The position numbers and the translations under genes were made by a program. DNA of 64,000 bases from an uncultured Bacteroidales bacterium (lineage in GTDB: Bacteria > Bacteroidota > Bacteroidia > Bacteroidales > UBA932), in contig CALVDM010000005.1 of assembly GCA_944326335.1 (NCBI GenBank), forward strand, positions 1 through 64,000, read 5' to 3'. Positions 34,227 through 43,687 of the stretch are shown piece by piece (the first letter of the stretch is position 1; the number at the start of each line of letters is the position of its first letter). The notes under the pieces were generated by a model that did no database searches, had not been told where the DNA came from, and was given only the letters and a program-made list of their open reading frames with translations.

Positions 34227-36362
34227 TCATGACTTTTTCCACAGGGTGAACCTGACCCCGGCATATATCTTCACACCCATTATAGGACCCCACACGGCAC
34301 TGGCATCGAATGATGCCGTCCTCGGATTGACGAGGCCGTCCGCGCCCTTCGTCCCGAGTATCACATTCTTCTGCCTGAAACCTGTCAGGTTTTCGCCTCC
34401 GATATAGACATCCACCCCCTTGAACCGTCTCGTCACCTGCGCGTAAAGCAGAGGATACACCGGAGTGCGTCCGTTGCGGTACAGCAGATTCCCCTCGTCG
34501 TCCGTCTCCTCGAGCATGAAATCATAGACCCTGCAGGACCCGTTGAGGGATGCGGTGAAGTCGAATATCCACTTGTTGAGGTTCGTGGCGTACTGGAGAT
34601 TCAGCACCCCCTTGAAATTGCTTGTCATCGGCCTTTCCACGAGGCCTTTTCCCGGAAGCTCCACCTTGGCATTGGTGTATCGGCACGTAAGGGACACGGT
34701 GAACCGTTCTACAGGCTCTATCGAAAAATCGAGCTGGTAATTGTCTGTGTACGACCTGTTTCCGGCGATGTCGTAGAACCAGATGGCGTTCGCACCCCTC
34801 TCGTAGTCCACGTATGTCTGCCTCGTGAACATGGTCCTGAAATAGTCGAAACTGAGATATGTGTCGGAGGATGACCCGAACGGAAAATAATAGGTTATGT
34901 TGCCCCCGAACGTCCAGGCATCTTCCAATGTGTGAGACATGTAATCACCTCTGAACGCCTTTCCGGTCGAGAACACGCCTATGTTGTCCGCAAGCGGGAG
35001 GGCGAAGCGGAGCCCTCTGCCGGCATTGGCCCTTATGACTATCTCCTCCACGGGGGAATACTTCAGCGTCACCCTCGGGGAGAAGCGGAATCCCTCTCCG
35101 GCATACAGGTCCTCCCTCAACCCTATTATGGATGTGAACTTCTCTCCTGCATGGAAGGTGTACTCCCCGAACACGCCCACGTTCCAGAGCTCAGTGAGCG
35201 CATCGGAATCCGAAAGTGCAGGCCCGGCGAGCCACAATGTCCTGGACAGGGCCTCATCATACCTGTCGAATACGCCGCCAACGCCTACCGTGAACTTGTG
35301 GGATTCGTTTATGTCATTCTGGTACATGAGATTGGCAAAAAGGGAATGCTGCTCTCCGAGATATGACGTAGCCCCGAAATACGAGTCCATGTCCTGGAAT
35401 GTATAGTCAGCCACGAAGGCAATGTTCTGCGAATTGTCTTCCTCCACCGGAATCCCGACCTTCACATATCCGTTCACCTGGCGGGACGTTATGTCCGACC
35501 CCCACGGGTCCGTCCCGGGCACATCCGGGTTCTCTATCGAGAATGTCTCATGGTCATAGCCTTCCTGCCCTCCTTTCCTCATGTCCTGCAAGGCCCTGAA
35601 GCCGAAACGCACCTGCACCCCGCTGTCCGCGAAATACAGCCAGCGGTTGGAAAGGTTGAACTGGAGCTGCTCGGGAGCATCCATGAATCCGTCTCCGTTA
35701 TGGTCGAAGGACCTGACATTCCCGGAGACATGCCCGAGGATTACCGTGCTCCACGACGGCCCCATCTGCAGGGACGAAGCTATATTGAAATCCATCTTGG
35801 TATCGCTCATCACGGCCGCATTGAGAAACAGCGGTTTTTCGTCGGTCGGCTTGCGATGCTCGAGATTTATCTGCCCTGTCATCGACTCCACACCGTTTAT
35901 CACGGAAGTCGCCCCCTTGGCTATCTGGATGCTCTCGAGCCACTGCCCAGGCACGTATGTCAGGCCGAACGGCGATGAGAAGCCACGCATTGCAGGGCGA
36001 TTCTCGTCGAGCATCTGGGTATAGACACCGGACAGGCCCAGAAGCCTTATCTGCCTGGCCCCGGTGACCGCATCCGAATAGCCCACGGTGACACTTGCCG
36101 AATTTTCAAAGCTTTCGGCAAGGGTGCAGCAGGCCATCTTGTGCAGACCGGCCGACGATATCACCTCCGTACGTATCTGCTTTCCTCTGGAAAGATAGTT
36201 CCCCGCCTGCTTCCCGACGAAGACCGCAGCCTCGAGACTGTCGCTCCTGTCCTTGTAGATGCCGGTCGTGTCGACTATATTCCCGTCAACCCCGGCGACC
36301 TGCGCATTCGCAGCGCAGAATGTTGATACACAAAGGGAAAATATGATTGATATTTTTCTCAT
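34227..36362 (-). CDS. TonB-dependent receptor, probably metal-related
   Basis: 711 residues. Signal peptide, a short N-terminal region, a plug domain (about 55-170) with the conserved Bacteroidales stretch HKMACCTLAESFENSASV, and a beta-barrel ending in RFTLWKKS. It is smaller than SusC proteins and has no SusD partner or CarboxypepD domain, so it is not a glycan importer of the Sus type. The Cys-Cys pair in the plug and the HMA protein directly downstream suggest uptake or sensing of a metal such as copper, but the ligand is not shown. It diverges from sppA. Confidence 0.88.
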   Translation of the reverse strand: MRKISIIFSLCVSTFCAANAQVAGVDGNIVDTTGIYKDRSDSLEAAVFVGKQAGNYLSRGKQIRTEVISSAGLHKMACCTLAESFENSASVTVGYSDAVTGARQIRLLGLSGVYTQMLDENRPAMRGFSSPFGLTYVPGQWLESIQIAKGATSVINGVESMTGQINLEHRKPTDEKPLFLNAAVMSDTKMDFNIASSLQMGPSWSTVILGHVSGNVRSFDHNGDGFMDAPEQLQFNLSNRWLYFADSGVQVRFGFRALQDMRKGGQEGYDHETFSIENPDVPGTDPWGSDITSRQVNGYVKVGIPVEEDNSQNIAFVADYTFQDMDSYFGATSYLGEQHSLFANLMYQNDINESHKFTVGVGGVFDRYDEALSRTLWLAGPALSDSDALTELWNVGVFGEYTFHAGEKFTSIIGLREDLYAGEGFRFSPRVTLKYSPVEEIVIRANAGRGLRFALPLADNIGVFSTGKAFRGDYMSHTLEDAWTFGGNITYYFPFGSSSDTYLSFDYFRTMFTRQTYVDYERGANAIWFYDIAGNRSYTDNYQLDFSIEPVERFTVSLTCRYTNAKVELPGKGLVERPMTSNFKGVLNLQYATNLNKWIFDFTASLNGSCRVYDFMLEETDDEGNLLYRNGRTPVYPLLYAQVTRRFKGVDVYIGGENLTGFRQKNVILGTKGADGLVNPRTASFDASAVWGPIMGVKIYAGVRFTLWKKS

Positions 36363-36413
36363 TCCGGCAAAGCGTTATGTTTCCGTAAATAAAATCCCGC
36401 AACAGGCGGACAG

Positions 36414-36421
36414 CAAATTTA
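36414..36421 (-). promoter_or_regulatory. -7 promoter element of the TonB receptor gene
   Basis: Reads TAAATTTG on the minus strand, 52 bases before the ATG at 36362, back to back with the sppA promoter. Confidence 0.6.
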
Positions 36422-36443
36422 GTATTATTTACAGGATTTTTCA

Positions 36444-36451
36444 TATTTTTG
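36444..36451 (+). promoter_or_regulatory. -7 promoter element of sppA
   Basis: TATTTTTG, 24 bases before the ATG at 36476. It overlaps the alternative TTG start at 36449, which argues against that start. Confidence 0.55.
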
Positions 36452-36475
36452 GAAAATTTTGATTCTTCACGATTT

Positions 36476-38263
36476 ATGAAAGATTTTCTCAAGACCACAC
36501 TTGCAGTCATCGCAGGCTGCCTCATCACAGGGTTGATAATGACGCTGATATCCTTCGGTTTTCTCGGGATGCTGGCTTCAATCGGAAGCGCCCGTCCTGT
36601 CATGCCGGCCTCCGCGATACTCAGGATAGACTTTTCCACAATCCAGCTCTCGGAGCAGAGGAAGGATATGGACATAATGGCATCGCTGTCGGGCAATGAA
36701 GCTCACGTCACGGGTATCCTCGATGCTACGAGAGCCATAGAAGCCGCCGCTGCCGACCCGGCCGTGAAATACATATACATGAAACCCGACATGGCAAACG
36801 GGGGCATGGCGGAGATTGAGGAGCTGCGCACCGCCCTGCAGAACTTCAGGCAGAGCGGGAAGGCAGTCATATCCTACATCGAGAACCCCACCAACGCCGG
36901 CTACTACCTCGCCTCGGTGTCCGACAAGATCTACATGACACCTCATCAGGGAGGGATGAACATGCTCACCGGAATCTCCAGCCAGATGTTCTTCCTCAAG
37001 GACATCCTTTCCAGGCTCGGAGTGAACGTGCAGCTCATACGGCACGGCAAATACAAGTCGGCCGGTGAGACCTGGACAAGGAACAGCCCGAGCCAGGAGA
37101 ACATCGACCAGAACAAGGCCCTCATAGACTCCATCTGGGACTCCTGGGCCGACGAGATTGCCATGAGCAGAGGCATATCCAAAGACGGGTTCAACTCCCT
37201 GCTGGACAGGCTCGAACTGAATTTCCCTGAAGACTATGTGGAAGCAGGCCTCGTCGACGAACTCCTCACCCTCGACCAGCTGAAGACCAAACTGATGGAA
37301 TACGCCGGCGACACGAGCTTCGACAAGGCTGCCATGGTCACCCTTCCGGACTACATAACCCTTAAAGTCACCCCGTCCTTCAAGGCAGACAAGGAAATAG
37401 CGGTAATCTACGCATCCGGGAACATAATCGACGGTGGCGACGACATGCAGGTGTCAGGGGACCGTTTCAGCGAAATCATATCCAAAGTCAGGAAAGACGA
37501 GAAGGTTAAGGCTGTCGTATTCCGTGTGAACTCTCCCGGGGGAAGCGTCCTCGCGTCCGAAAAAATCAGGAACGAGATTGCACTCCTCTCTGAAGAGAAG
37601 CCTGTCATAGCATCGTTCGGCGACTATGCGGCTTCCGGCGGATACTGGATATCGGCCGGATGCGACTACATCTTCACCAACAGCTCCACTCTCACAGGCT
37701 CAATCGGGGTTTTCAGCATGATACCGGATTTCAGCAAGACTCTCGACGACATAGCGCACGTGGACATCACGACAATAAACTCCAACAGCCATTCCGACAT
37801 GTACTCCTCGCTCAGGCCGATGACATCCGGCGAGGTGGCCTACATGCAGGATGCTGTAGAGAAGATATACGGGAGATTCACTTCGCTCGTGTCTGAAGGC
37901 AGGTCGCTCGACAAGGAATATGTAGACTCCATCGCACAGGGACGGGTCTGGTCTGGAGACGATGCCGTGAGACTGAAGCTCGCAGACAGGAAGGGTACTG
38001 TCATGGATGCCGTGAAGTATGCAGCAATGACAAGCGAGCAGAGCCAGTACGCTCCGGACCTGTCTGAATGGGATATCGTGGAATACCCGAAACCTCTCAC
38101 GACGATGGAGATGCTCCTCAAGGGACTCGGCAGTTCCGCATCCGTATCGGTATTCGGAGGGACACCTCTCGGGAATGTCGAAGAGGCGTTCAAAGGATGG
38201 AATGCGACCCAGGGAGGGAAGGTCTACGCAAGACTGCCGTACGAGCTCGTCATCCGACCTTGA
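36476..38263 (+). CDS. Signal peptide peptidase SppA, 67K type
   Basis: 595 residues from the ATG at 36476. The in-frame TTG at 36449 lies in the promoter. One N-terminal membrane span (about 3-40), then two S49 domains, as in the long E. coli type. The Lys/Ser dyad is present: Lys194 in GKYKSAGE and Ser387 in YAASGGYW. It degrades signal peptides left in the inner membrane and may also act on lipoprotein fragments. The last 14 bases overlap the end of tilS, which is convergent. Confidence 0.95.
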   Translation: MKDFLKTTLAVIAGCLITGLIMTLISFGFLGMLASIGSARPVMPASAILRIDFSTIQLSEQRKDMDIMASLSGNEAHVTGILDATRAIEAAAADPAVKYIYMKPDMANGGMAEIEELRTALQNFRQSGKAVISYIENPTNAGYYLASVSDKIYMTPHQGGMNMLTGISSQMFFLKDILSRLGVNVQLIRHGKYKSAGETWTRNSPSQENIDQNKALIDSIWDSWADEIAMSRGISKDGFNSLLDRLELNFPEDYVEAGLVDELLTLDQLKTKLMEYAGDTSFDKAAMVTLPDYITLKVTPSFKADKEIAVIYASGNIIDGGDDMQVSGDRFSEIISKVRKDEKVKAVVFRVNSPGGSVLASEKIRNEIALLSEEKPVIASFGDYAASGGYWISAGCDYIFTNSSTLTGSIGVFSMIPDFSKTLDDIAHVDITTINSNSHSDMYSSLRPMTSGEVAYMQDAVEKIYGRFTSLVSEGRSLDKEYVDSIAQGRVWSGDDAVRLKLADRKGTVMDAVKYAAMTSEQSQYAPDLSEWDIVEYPKPLTTMEMLLKGLGSSASVSVFGGTPLGNVEEAFKGWNATQGGKVYARLPYELVIRP

Positions 38264-39656
38264 GCACCAGGACAGAGGCCGTCCGGGAAGTGACCTTGAA
38301 ACTGTCGTCTATTCTTTCGCCGAGGACTGCCGCCACCCGGCTTCCGTCACCGCCGCCGGATGTGCTCACGACCATGACGGACTCCCTTTTTCTGAAAATG
38401 TCATACTTCAGGTCAGTGAAGAAATCACTGACCTTTTTCTTTCCCCTCATGCCGAAAGGCACGAACCAGTCTCCGTCACGCCAGTTCCTGCACACGAACG
38501 GCATGCCCACGGCATCCGCATCCATGAGAAGTATGCCGGCAGGCTGTCTGAGGCTCTCTATGGAGTTTCTGTCGACAATCTCGACCGAGAAGTCCTTCCC
38601 GTTGCACCTGTAATGTCCCGGCATTCTCACCACAGTGAAAATGTCGGCGGCACCGGCATCCCGGACAGCAGGAGCCACAGGCGGGCATTTCCTTACGACA
38701 AGACCTGAAGCGGTGGTCAGAAGCGTATAGTGGAGCGAGTCGAAACGCTTGCCGGGTATCGTCCTGTCGCTTTTCAGCAAGTCTGTCAGGGATGTTGTCA
38801 CGGAGCTGTTGAAGCCGTATCTGTCGAGGAAGCGGTACAGCACATACTCCCACTGCGCAGCCTTGAAAAGCCTGCCGGACTCCAGAAAGACCTCCCCGTC
38901 CCGCTCCTCAACGGCACTTTCCAGTATTGCGTCGGCATAGGCGTCCGCTGCAGCTTCGGCACTTGCAAAAAAGGACATCTCGTTCGAGACCGTCCTTATG
39001 AAGGATGGATTCATCTGTTCGAATACGGGGAACACGATATGGCGTATCCTGTTCCTTCTGTATTCTGTCATGGCATTGGTCCTGTCGTCACGGTAGCGGA
39101 CGGACCGTGCACGCACATATCCCTCTATCTGTTTTCTGGTGAAAGAGAGAAGCGGCCTGAGCAGGCTCGCCGTGTCCCCTGCTTCGTGACAGGGAATCAT
39201 GGATTCATACCCCATGCCCGTGAGACCGTGGAGCCCCGTACCCCGGGTAAGGTTCAGGAACAGTGTCTCTGCATTGTCATTGGCATTATGGGCCACACAC
39301 AGGGCCTTGTAGCCCTCCTCCCGGCACAGCTGCGAAAACCATCTGTATCTCAGTTCCCTCGCAGCCATCTCTATGCTCTGCCCGCTCTGAGCTGCAAAAG
39401 CAGCCGTATCGAAATCTCGATGATAGAACCTTATTCCGGCAGATGCAGCCCAGTCCCTCACGAGAGCCTCGTCCGCGTCGCTTTCCTCTCCCCTCAGATG
39501 GAAGTTGCAATGGGCGACGGCGAAATGCAATCCGGCCCTGAGAAAGAGGTCCGCCATGCACATGGAGTCGATACCTCCGCTGACGGCAAGAAGGACGGGA
39601 GTCCTGTCTCCGTACAGGCCGAGACGGCCGGATATTTCAGTGAATTCATGATACAT
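38250..39656 (-). CDS. tRNA(Ile)-lysidine synthase
   Basis: 468 residues from the ATG at 39656. A GTG two codons upstream (39662) is also in frame. N-terminal PP-loop ATPase with LLAVSGGIDSMCMA, then the TilS connector (AHCNFHLRGEESD; RNRIRH) and C-terminal domains (GMRGKKKVSDFF near residue 410). It converts the wobble C of a CAU anticodon to lysidine so that the tRNA reads AUA. It begins 9 bases after the DUF3078 gene. Essential in most bacteria. Confidence 0.95.
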   Translation of the reverse strand: MYHEFTEISGRLGLYGDRTPVLLAVSGGIDSMCMADLFLRAGLHFAVAHCNFHLRGEESDADEALVRDWAASAGIRFYHRDFDTAAFAAQSGQSIEMAARELRYRWFSQLCREEGYKALCVAHNANDNAETLFLNLTRGTGLHGLTGMGYESMIPCHEAGDTASLLRPLLSFTRKQIEGYVRARSVRYRDDRTNAMTEYRRNRIRHIVFPVFEQMNPSFIRTVSNEMSFFASAEAAADAYADAILESAVEERDGEVFLESGRLFKAAQWEYVLYRFLDRYGFNSSVTTSLTDLLKSDRTIPGKRFDSLHYTLLTTASGLVVRKCPPVAPAVRDAGAADIFTVVRMPGHYRCNGKDFSVEIVDRNSIESLRQPAGILLMDADAVGMPFVCRNWRDGDWFVPFGMRGKKKVSDFFTDLKYDIFRKRESVMVVSTSGGGDGSRVAAVLGERIDDSFKVTSRTASVLVLKVG

Positions 39657-39665
39657 AGGCACCCG

Positions 39666-40730
39666 CTATCGGGAGAAAGTATAGACGAACCCGAATGCCA
39701 TCGATTCCTTGAACTGCACCCGCTGCTTCCCGTCCGGATACTGCTCGAGGTCCTTGTCGTTCTTTATCAGCACCTTGTCGTCATAAATGAGATTGGTGGT
39801 GAATGTGAGCGAGAAGAACTTCGTGAGTTTCCAGTCTATCCTGTTGTCCCAGTTCACGCGGATATTCTGGGGTTTGTCAAGATAGTCGGAGAAGAGGACG
39901 ACCTGTGAAGTATAGCTGAAATTGTCGTTGACATTCACTTTCAGGTCCACTTTGAGCTGCGCACCGAACTCGAACCGTGCACCCCGGTAGCAATGCCCCG
40001 CATTCATCTCCTCGTCGGTCAAGGAGGCATTCTTGAACTCATTCTTCAGAGGCATGGAATACGATTTCCTGAGCAGCGGATTGTCCACTATCACCAGTCC
40101 GCCTGTCAAAGGCGCGAAATTGACGGTCAGCCACTTCAACGGCCTGTAATCGAGACCGAGACCCAGTGTCGTGTTGGCCGGCGAAAATCCTCCGGACTTC
40201 AATGTCCGCTTGGACTTCCATGCTTCCGGATCGTCCGGGTCAAGACCGTCCGGAAGGCTCGACGGATATTCCCAGCTGTTCGAGAACTGGGACTTGAAGT
40301 TGAACTCGGCAGAAAGATACAGCGACTTCACGGCCTGGTATCCCCACTTGCTCTCGAGATATATCCTGTCGTCGCTTTTCTGCAGGAAAGGCTTGTCGGC
40401 CGAATAGATGAAGCCGTAATCCAGCTGAAGCCTGTTGTTCCAAATCATATCATCCTTGCTGTAATTGGCGTTGGCATCGATGAAAGACTTGAGTGTCACG
40501 GTGTTGTATCCGCCTGCAGCCCAGTTCGTGAGAGAAGTCTGGCCGAAATCCACCTTTGTCATCAGAGACTTGTCCCAGTATTTTGGAGCAGGGACATTCT
40601 CGGCATCCACCTTTGGAGCCGACTCAACGGCTTTTGCGGCTTCATCGAGCACTTCGAGAGTGCCATCCACGCTCTGGGCGGAAACCAGCGCCGGAACGAG
40701 CAGGAACAGAATCTGAAATAATTTTTTCAT
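39666..40730 (-). CDS. DUF3078 outer-membrane beta-barrel protein
   Basis: 354 residues with a signal peptide (LVPALVSAQ, to about residue 19). The body is rich in alternating hydrophobic/polar beta strands with family patterns WAAGGYNTVTL, WNNRLQLDYGF and a terminal FGFVYTFSR, the closing strand of a barrel. It matches DUF3078, a Bacteroidetes outer-membrane family of unknown role. It lies between proS and tilS, in the same direction as both. A housekeeping envelope function is likely, but the substrate is unknown. Confidence 0.85.
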   Translation of the reverse strand: MKKLFQILFLLVPALVSAQSVDGTLEVLDEAAKAVESAPKVDAENVPAPKYWDKSLMTKVDFGQTSLTNWAAGGYNTVTLKSFIDANANYSKDDMIWNNRLQLDYGFIYSADKPFLQKSDDRIYLESKWGYQAVKSLYLSAEFNFKSQFSNSWEYPSSLPDGLDPDDPEAWKSKRTLKSGGFSPANTTLGLGLDYRPLKWLTVNFAPLTGGLVIVDNPLLRKSYSMPLKNEFKNASLTDEEMNAGHCYRGARFEFGAQLKVDLKVNVNDNFSYTSQVVLFSDYLDKPQNIRVNWDNRIDWKLTKFFSLTFTTNLIYDDKVLIKNDKDLEQYPDGKQRVQFKESMAFGFVYTFSR

Positions 40731-40773
40731 GAGTTTCCGGATTATGATGTGACTGGAACCGAAATGACCTGAA

Positions 40774-42252
40774 TCAATATGAACGCGCGAACAGCACCCT
40801 TCTGTGGGACGGTTTCCCGCTGTATATGCACTTCCCCTCCTCCTCGCACACAGCAGAGTCTACAGGGATGCATCTGATGGTCGCCTTCGTCTCCTCCTTG
40901 ATCTTCTCCTCGGTCTCGGTGGTGCCGTCCCAATGGCACAGCAGGAACCCGCCTTTCTCTATCTTATCCCTGAAGTCGTCCCACGTATCCACTTTCACGA
41001 TGTTGGAATCCCTGAATTTCAATGCCTTCGCATAGATATTCTTCTGAATGTCGTCAAGCATGTCTCCTATGTATTTCCCGAGACCTTCGGCAGACACAGA
41101 GAACTTCTCCATGGTGTCCCTTCTGGCAAGTTCCACCGTGCCGTTCTCCAGGTCGCGAGGTCCTATCGCAATCCTGACAGGCACTCCCTTGAGTTCCCAC
41201 TCGGCGAACTTGAAGCCCGGTCTCAGAGTGTCCCTGTCATCTATCCTGACACTGTGTCCGTGGGCCTCGAGCTCCTTCTTCAGGGAATCCATCCTGTCGA
41301 GGATGGCAGACCTCTCGGCATCGCTCTTGTAAATCGGCACCATGACAACCTGGATTGGTGCCAGAGCAGGAGGAAGCACGAGACCGTTGTCGTCTCCGTG
41401 AGCCATGATGAGGGCGCCCATCAGACGTGTGGACACGCCCCAGGAAGTCGCCCAGACATATTCCTGCTTTCCCTCCTTGTTTGTGTACTGCACATCGAAC
41501 GCCTTGGCGAAATTCTGTCCGAGGAAATGGGATGTCCCGGCCTGAAGGGCCTTGCCGTCCTGCATGAGAGCCTCGATGCAGAGTGTGTCTATGGCGCCGG
41601 CGAACCTCTCGTTAGGGCTCTTGTGCCCGACAACCACCGGAAGGGCCATCGTATTCCTTGCGAAATCCGCATACACATTTATCATCTTCATTGCCTCTTC
41701 CTCGGCCTCCTGCCTTGTAGCATGCGCAGTGTGGCCTTCCTGCCAGAGGAACTCTGCGGTCCTGAGGAAAAGACGCGTACGCATCTCCCATCTCACGACA
41801 TTGGCCCACTGGTTGCAAAGTATGGGAAGGTCTCTCCACGAAGTTATCCAGTTCTTGTATGTATTCCAGATTATTGTCTCGGACGTAGGCCTTACCACAA
41901 GTTCCTCTTCAAGCTTTGCGGAAGGGTCCACGACGACACCAGGTCCGTCAGGGTTGGTCATGAGCCTGTGATGCGTCACCACTGCACACTCCTTTGCGAA
42001 GCCTTCCACATGCTCCGCCTCCCTGCTCAGGAACGATTTGGGGATGAAAAGAGGGAAATAGGCGTTGACATGCCCTGTCTCCTTGAACTTCCTGTCAAGG
42101 ACCTCGTGCATCTTCTCCCAGATTGCATAACCGTAAGGCTTTATCACCATGCATCCTCTCACCGCCGACGCCTCAGCCAGATCTGCCTTGACAACCAAAT
42201 CATTGTACCATTGAGAATAATTCTCGGACCTTTTGGTAACCTCTTTTGCCAT
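40774..42252 (-). CDS. Prolyl-tRNA synthetase, archaeal/eukaryotic-like type
   Basis: 492 residues, the length of the short archaeal-type ProRS without the editing insertion. Class II motifs are present: motif 2 [17 protein letters not shown] and motif 3 [11 protein letters not shown], with an anticodon-binding domain (about 290-390) and a C-terminal zinc-like region ending [14 protein letters not shown]. It charges tRNA(Pro). Most bacteria carry the longer bacterial form, but the archaeal type is normal in Bacteroidetes. Confidence 0.96.
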   Translation of the reverse strand: MAKEVTKRSENYSQWYNDLVVKADLAEASAVRGCMVIKPYGYAIWEKMHEVLDRKFKETGHVNAYFPLFIPKSFLSREAEHVEGFAKECAVVTHHRLMTNPDGPGVVVDPSAKLEEELVVRPTSETIIWNTYKNWITSWRDLPILCNQWANVVRWEMRTRLFLRTAEFLWQEGHTAHATRQEAEEEAMKMINVYADFARNTMALPVVVGHKSPNERFAGAIDTLCIEALMQDGKALQAGTSHFLGQNFAKAFDVQYTNKEGKQEYVWATSWGVSTRLMGALIMAHGDDNGLVLPPALAPIQVVMVPIYKSDAERSAILDRMDSLKKELEAHGHSVRIDDRDTLRPGFKFAEWELKGVPVRIAIGPRDLENGTVELARRDTMEKFSVSAEGLGKYIGDMLDDIQKNIYAKALKFRDSNIVKVDTWDDFRDKIEKGGFLLCHWDGTTETEEKIKEETKATIRCIPVDSAVCEEEGKCIYSGKPSHRRVLFARSY

Positions 42253-42415
42253 CTTTATCTTTTTTTTATATATTTGACTTTAACTGTACCCTCACGCATG
42301 CGGTTGCATGACAGCCCCATGCAGTTTGGTCTCACAATTGCAGAGTACACATCGGATATTCCGCAACTGAAACCGCGAAGGTACTAAATATTTTTAATTA
42401 AGAGGAGATTCCATT

Positions 42416-43654
42416 ATGAAACTGAACCTTTATCTGCTGATTCCCGCCATACTCGCAGTGACATCCTGCGGTACGGGAGCGACATTGTCAACAGGACAAA
42501 GATTTGATGATGGCATCTACTATGCCCGTTCGGAAAGGATGCCTGCCGCCGGAGCCGCAAAGGAGGAAGTCGACAATCTTGTAGAACGCACCAGAAATTC
42601 CGAGATATACCTCTTCAGCGACGAGAAGGCCGATACCGTGGTCATACCTGAAAACAAATCCGCGATAATAAACATCGACAACTCGTCAGTCAGCTCGATA
42701 ACAATCACCGACGACCCGTTCGAGGAGGCGTGGTATTCCGGCGTGAATGTGAACCTGCACCTGACACCGTGGTACAGCGTGTCATGGTACAGGAACCCGT
42801 GGTACTCCGGAATATGGTGGGACCCTTGGTACTGGAACCCATGGTATTGGGATCCGTGGGTATGGGACCCGTGGGCGTGGGACCCTTGGTACTGGAATTC
42901 ATGGTATTACCGGCCTTACTACGGACCATACTGGGGCTACGGCCACTACTGGCACCATCACGGATGCTACCTTCCTGTCCACGGAGGCCACATATACGGC
43001 GGCCGGGATGTCTACTTCGGGTCGCGGAACTCCACACGTTCGTACGGCTCCCGCACATCCACGGTCCCGAGAAGCGCGGTATCCGGCTCGTCCGTGTCCA
43101 GGAGAACCTCTTCATCCGTATCGAGGAGCAGCAGTTCGAGACTCACTTCCGTGAGCAGGAACGCGTCATCGTCCACAAGGAACATATCCCGCACTTCCGG
43201 CTCCACGCTGTCGCGCTCCACAGGGACGGTATCACGTTCAGCAGGGACAGTCTCAAGGTCTTCAGGTTCAACCGTCTCCCGCTCCGCAGGGACGGTATCC
43301 CGCCAGACAGGTACCACTCCGTCACGCGGGTACGCCGGCACAGTATCCCGCACGACCAGGAACACTGCAGCCAGCGTGTCGAACTACAGGAGGCCTTCCT
43401 CTTCCGGCAGCAGCAGCTATTCGAGGTCGTCAGGCTCGACTTCGAGATATCCAGGCTACAATTACGGCAACACCTCGACAGGCTCCGACAGAAGTTACTA
43501 TAACAGCAGCAGGAACACGACGACGCGCAGCTACTACAACAGCAGCAGGAGCAGTTCTGTCGGCAGAAGCTTCTCGGCACCGTCAGTCAGCCGCTCGTCC
43601 GGCTACTCGGGAGGGTCCCGTGGAGGCGGCTCGTCATCACGCAGCAGACACTGA
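42416..43654 (+). CDS. Trp-rich / Ser-Arg-rich repeat lipoprotein of unknown function
   Basis: 412 residues. Lipoprotein signal ending VTSC (Cys18). A folded-looking N-terminal domain (about 20-105) is followed by a Trp-rich tract (about 110-185) containing five tandem copies of [DN]PWxW and a sixth degenerate one. A His/Tyr/Gly stretch comes next, then a 200-residue Ser/Arg/Thr-rich low-complexity tail with repeats such as GTVSRSAGTVSR. The tail is strongly basic, which could allow binding to nucleic acid, LPS or acidic polysaccharide. It is 33 bases upstream of the FadL-family porin gene and probably in the same operon. No function is known to me. Confidence 0.8.
   Translation: MKLNLYLLIPAILAVTSCGTGATLSTGQRFDDGIYYARSERMPAAGAAKEEVDNLVERTRNSEIYLFSDEKADTVVIPENKSAIINIDNSSVSSITITDDPFEEAWYSGVNVNLHLTPWYSVSWYRNPWYSGIWWDPWYWNPWYWDPWVWDPWAWDPWYWNSWYYRPYYGPYWGYGHYWHHHGCYLPVHGGHIYGGRDVYFGSRNSTRSYGSRTSTVPRSAVSGSSVSRRTSSSVSRSSSSRLTSVSRNASSSTRNISRTSGSTLSRSTGTVSRSAGTVSRSSGSTVSRSAGTVSRQTGTTPSRGYAGTVSRTTRNTAASVSNYRRPSSSGSSSYSRSSGSTSRYPGYNYGNTSTGSDRSYYNSSRNTTTRSYYNSSRSSSVGRSFSAPSVSRSSGYSGGSRGGGSSSRSRH
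42821..42910 (+). repeat. 15-base tandem repeat encoding [DN]PWxW pentapeptides
   Basis: Six consecutive in-frame 15-base units at 42821, 42836, 42851, 42866, 42881 and 42896. They encode DPWYW, NPWYW, DPWVW, DPWAW, DPWYW and the degenerate NSWYY. Third positions vary, so the protein pattern is selected rather than a very recent slippage product. Confidence 0.85.
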
Positions 43655-43687
43655 CATCACACCATACAAAATTAAAGCGATAAGAAT

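Noticed and set aside
40804..42387. Long plus-strand open frame opposite proS (527 codons).
   Set aside because: It lies wholly antisense to an intact prolyl-tRNA synthetase and has no family motifs; GC-rich codon use on the other strand keeps it open.
42253..42415. Small RNA or tRNA gene in the gap between proS and the Trp-rich lipoprotein.
   Set aside because: No cloverleaf or strong hairpin with a terminator was found; only short imperfect repeats of GCATG.
42821..43310. Possible CRISPR or minisatellite from the regular repeats.
   Set aside because: The repeats are in frame in a lipoprotein gene, have no spacers, and vary at third codon positions.
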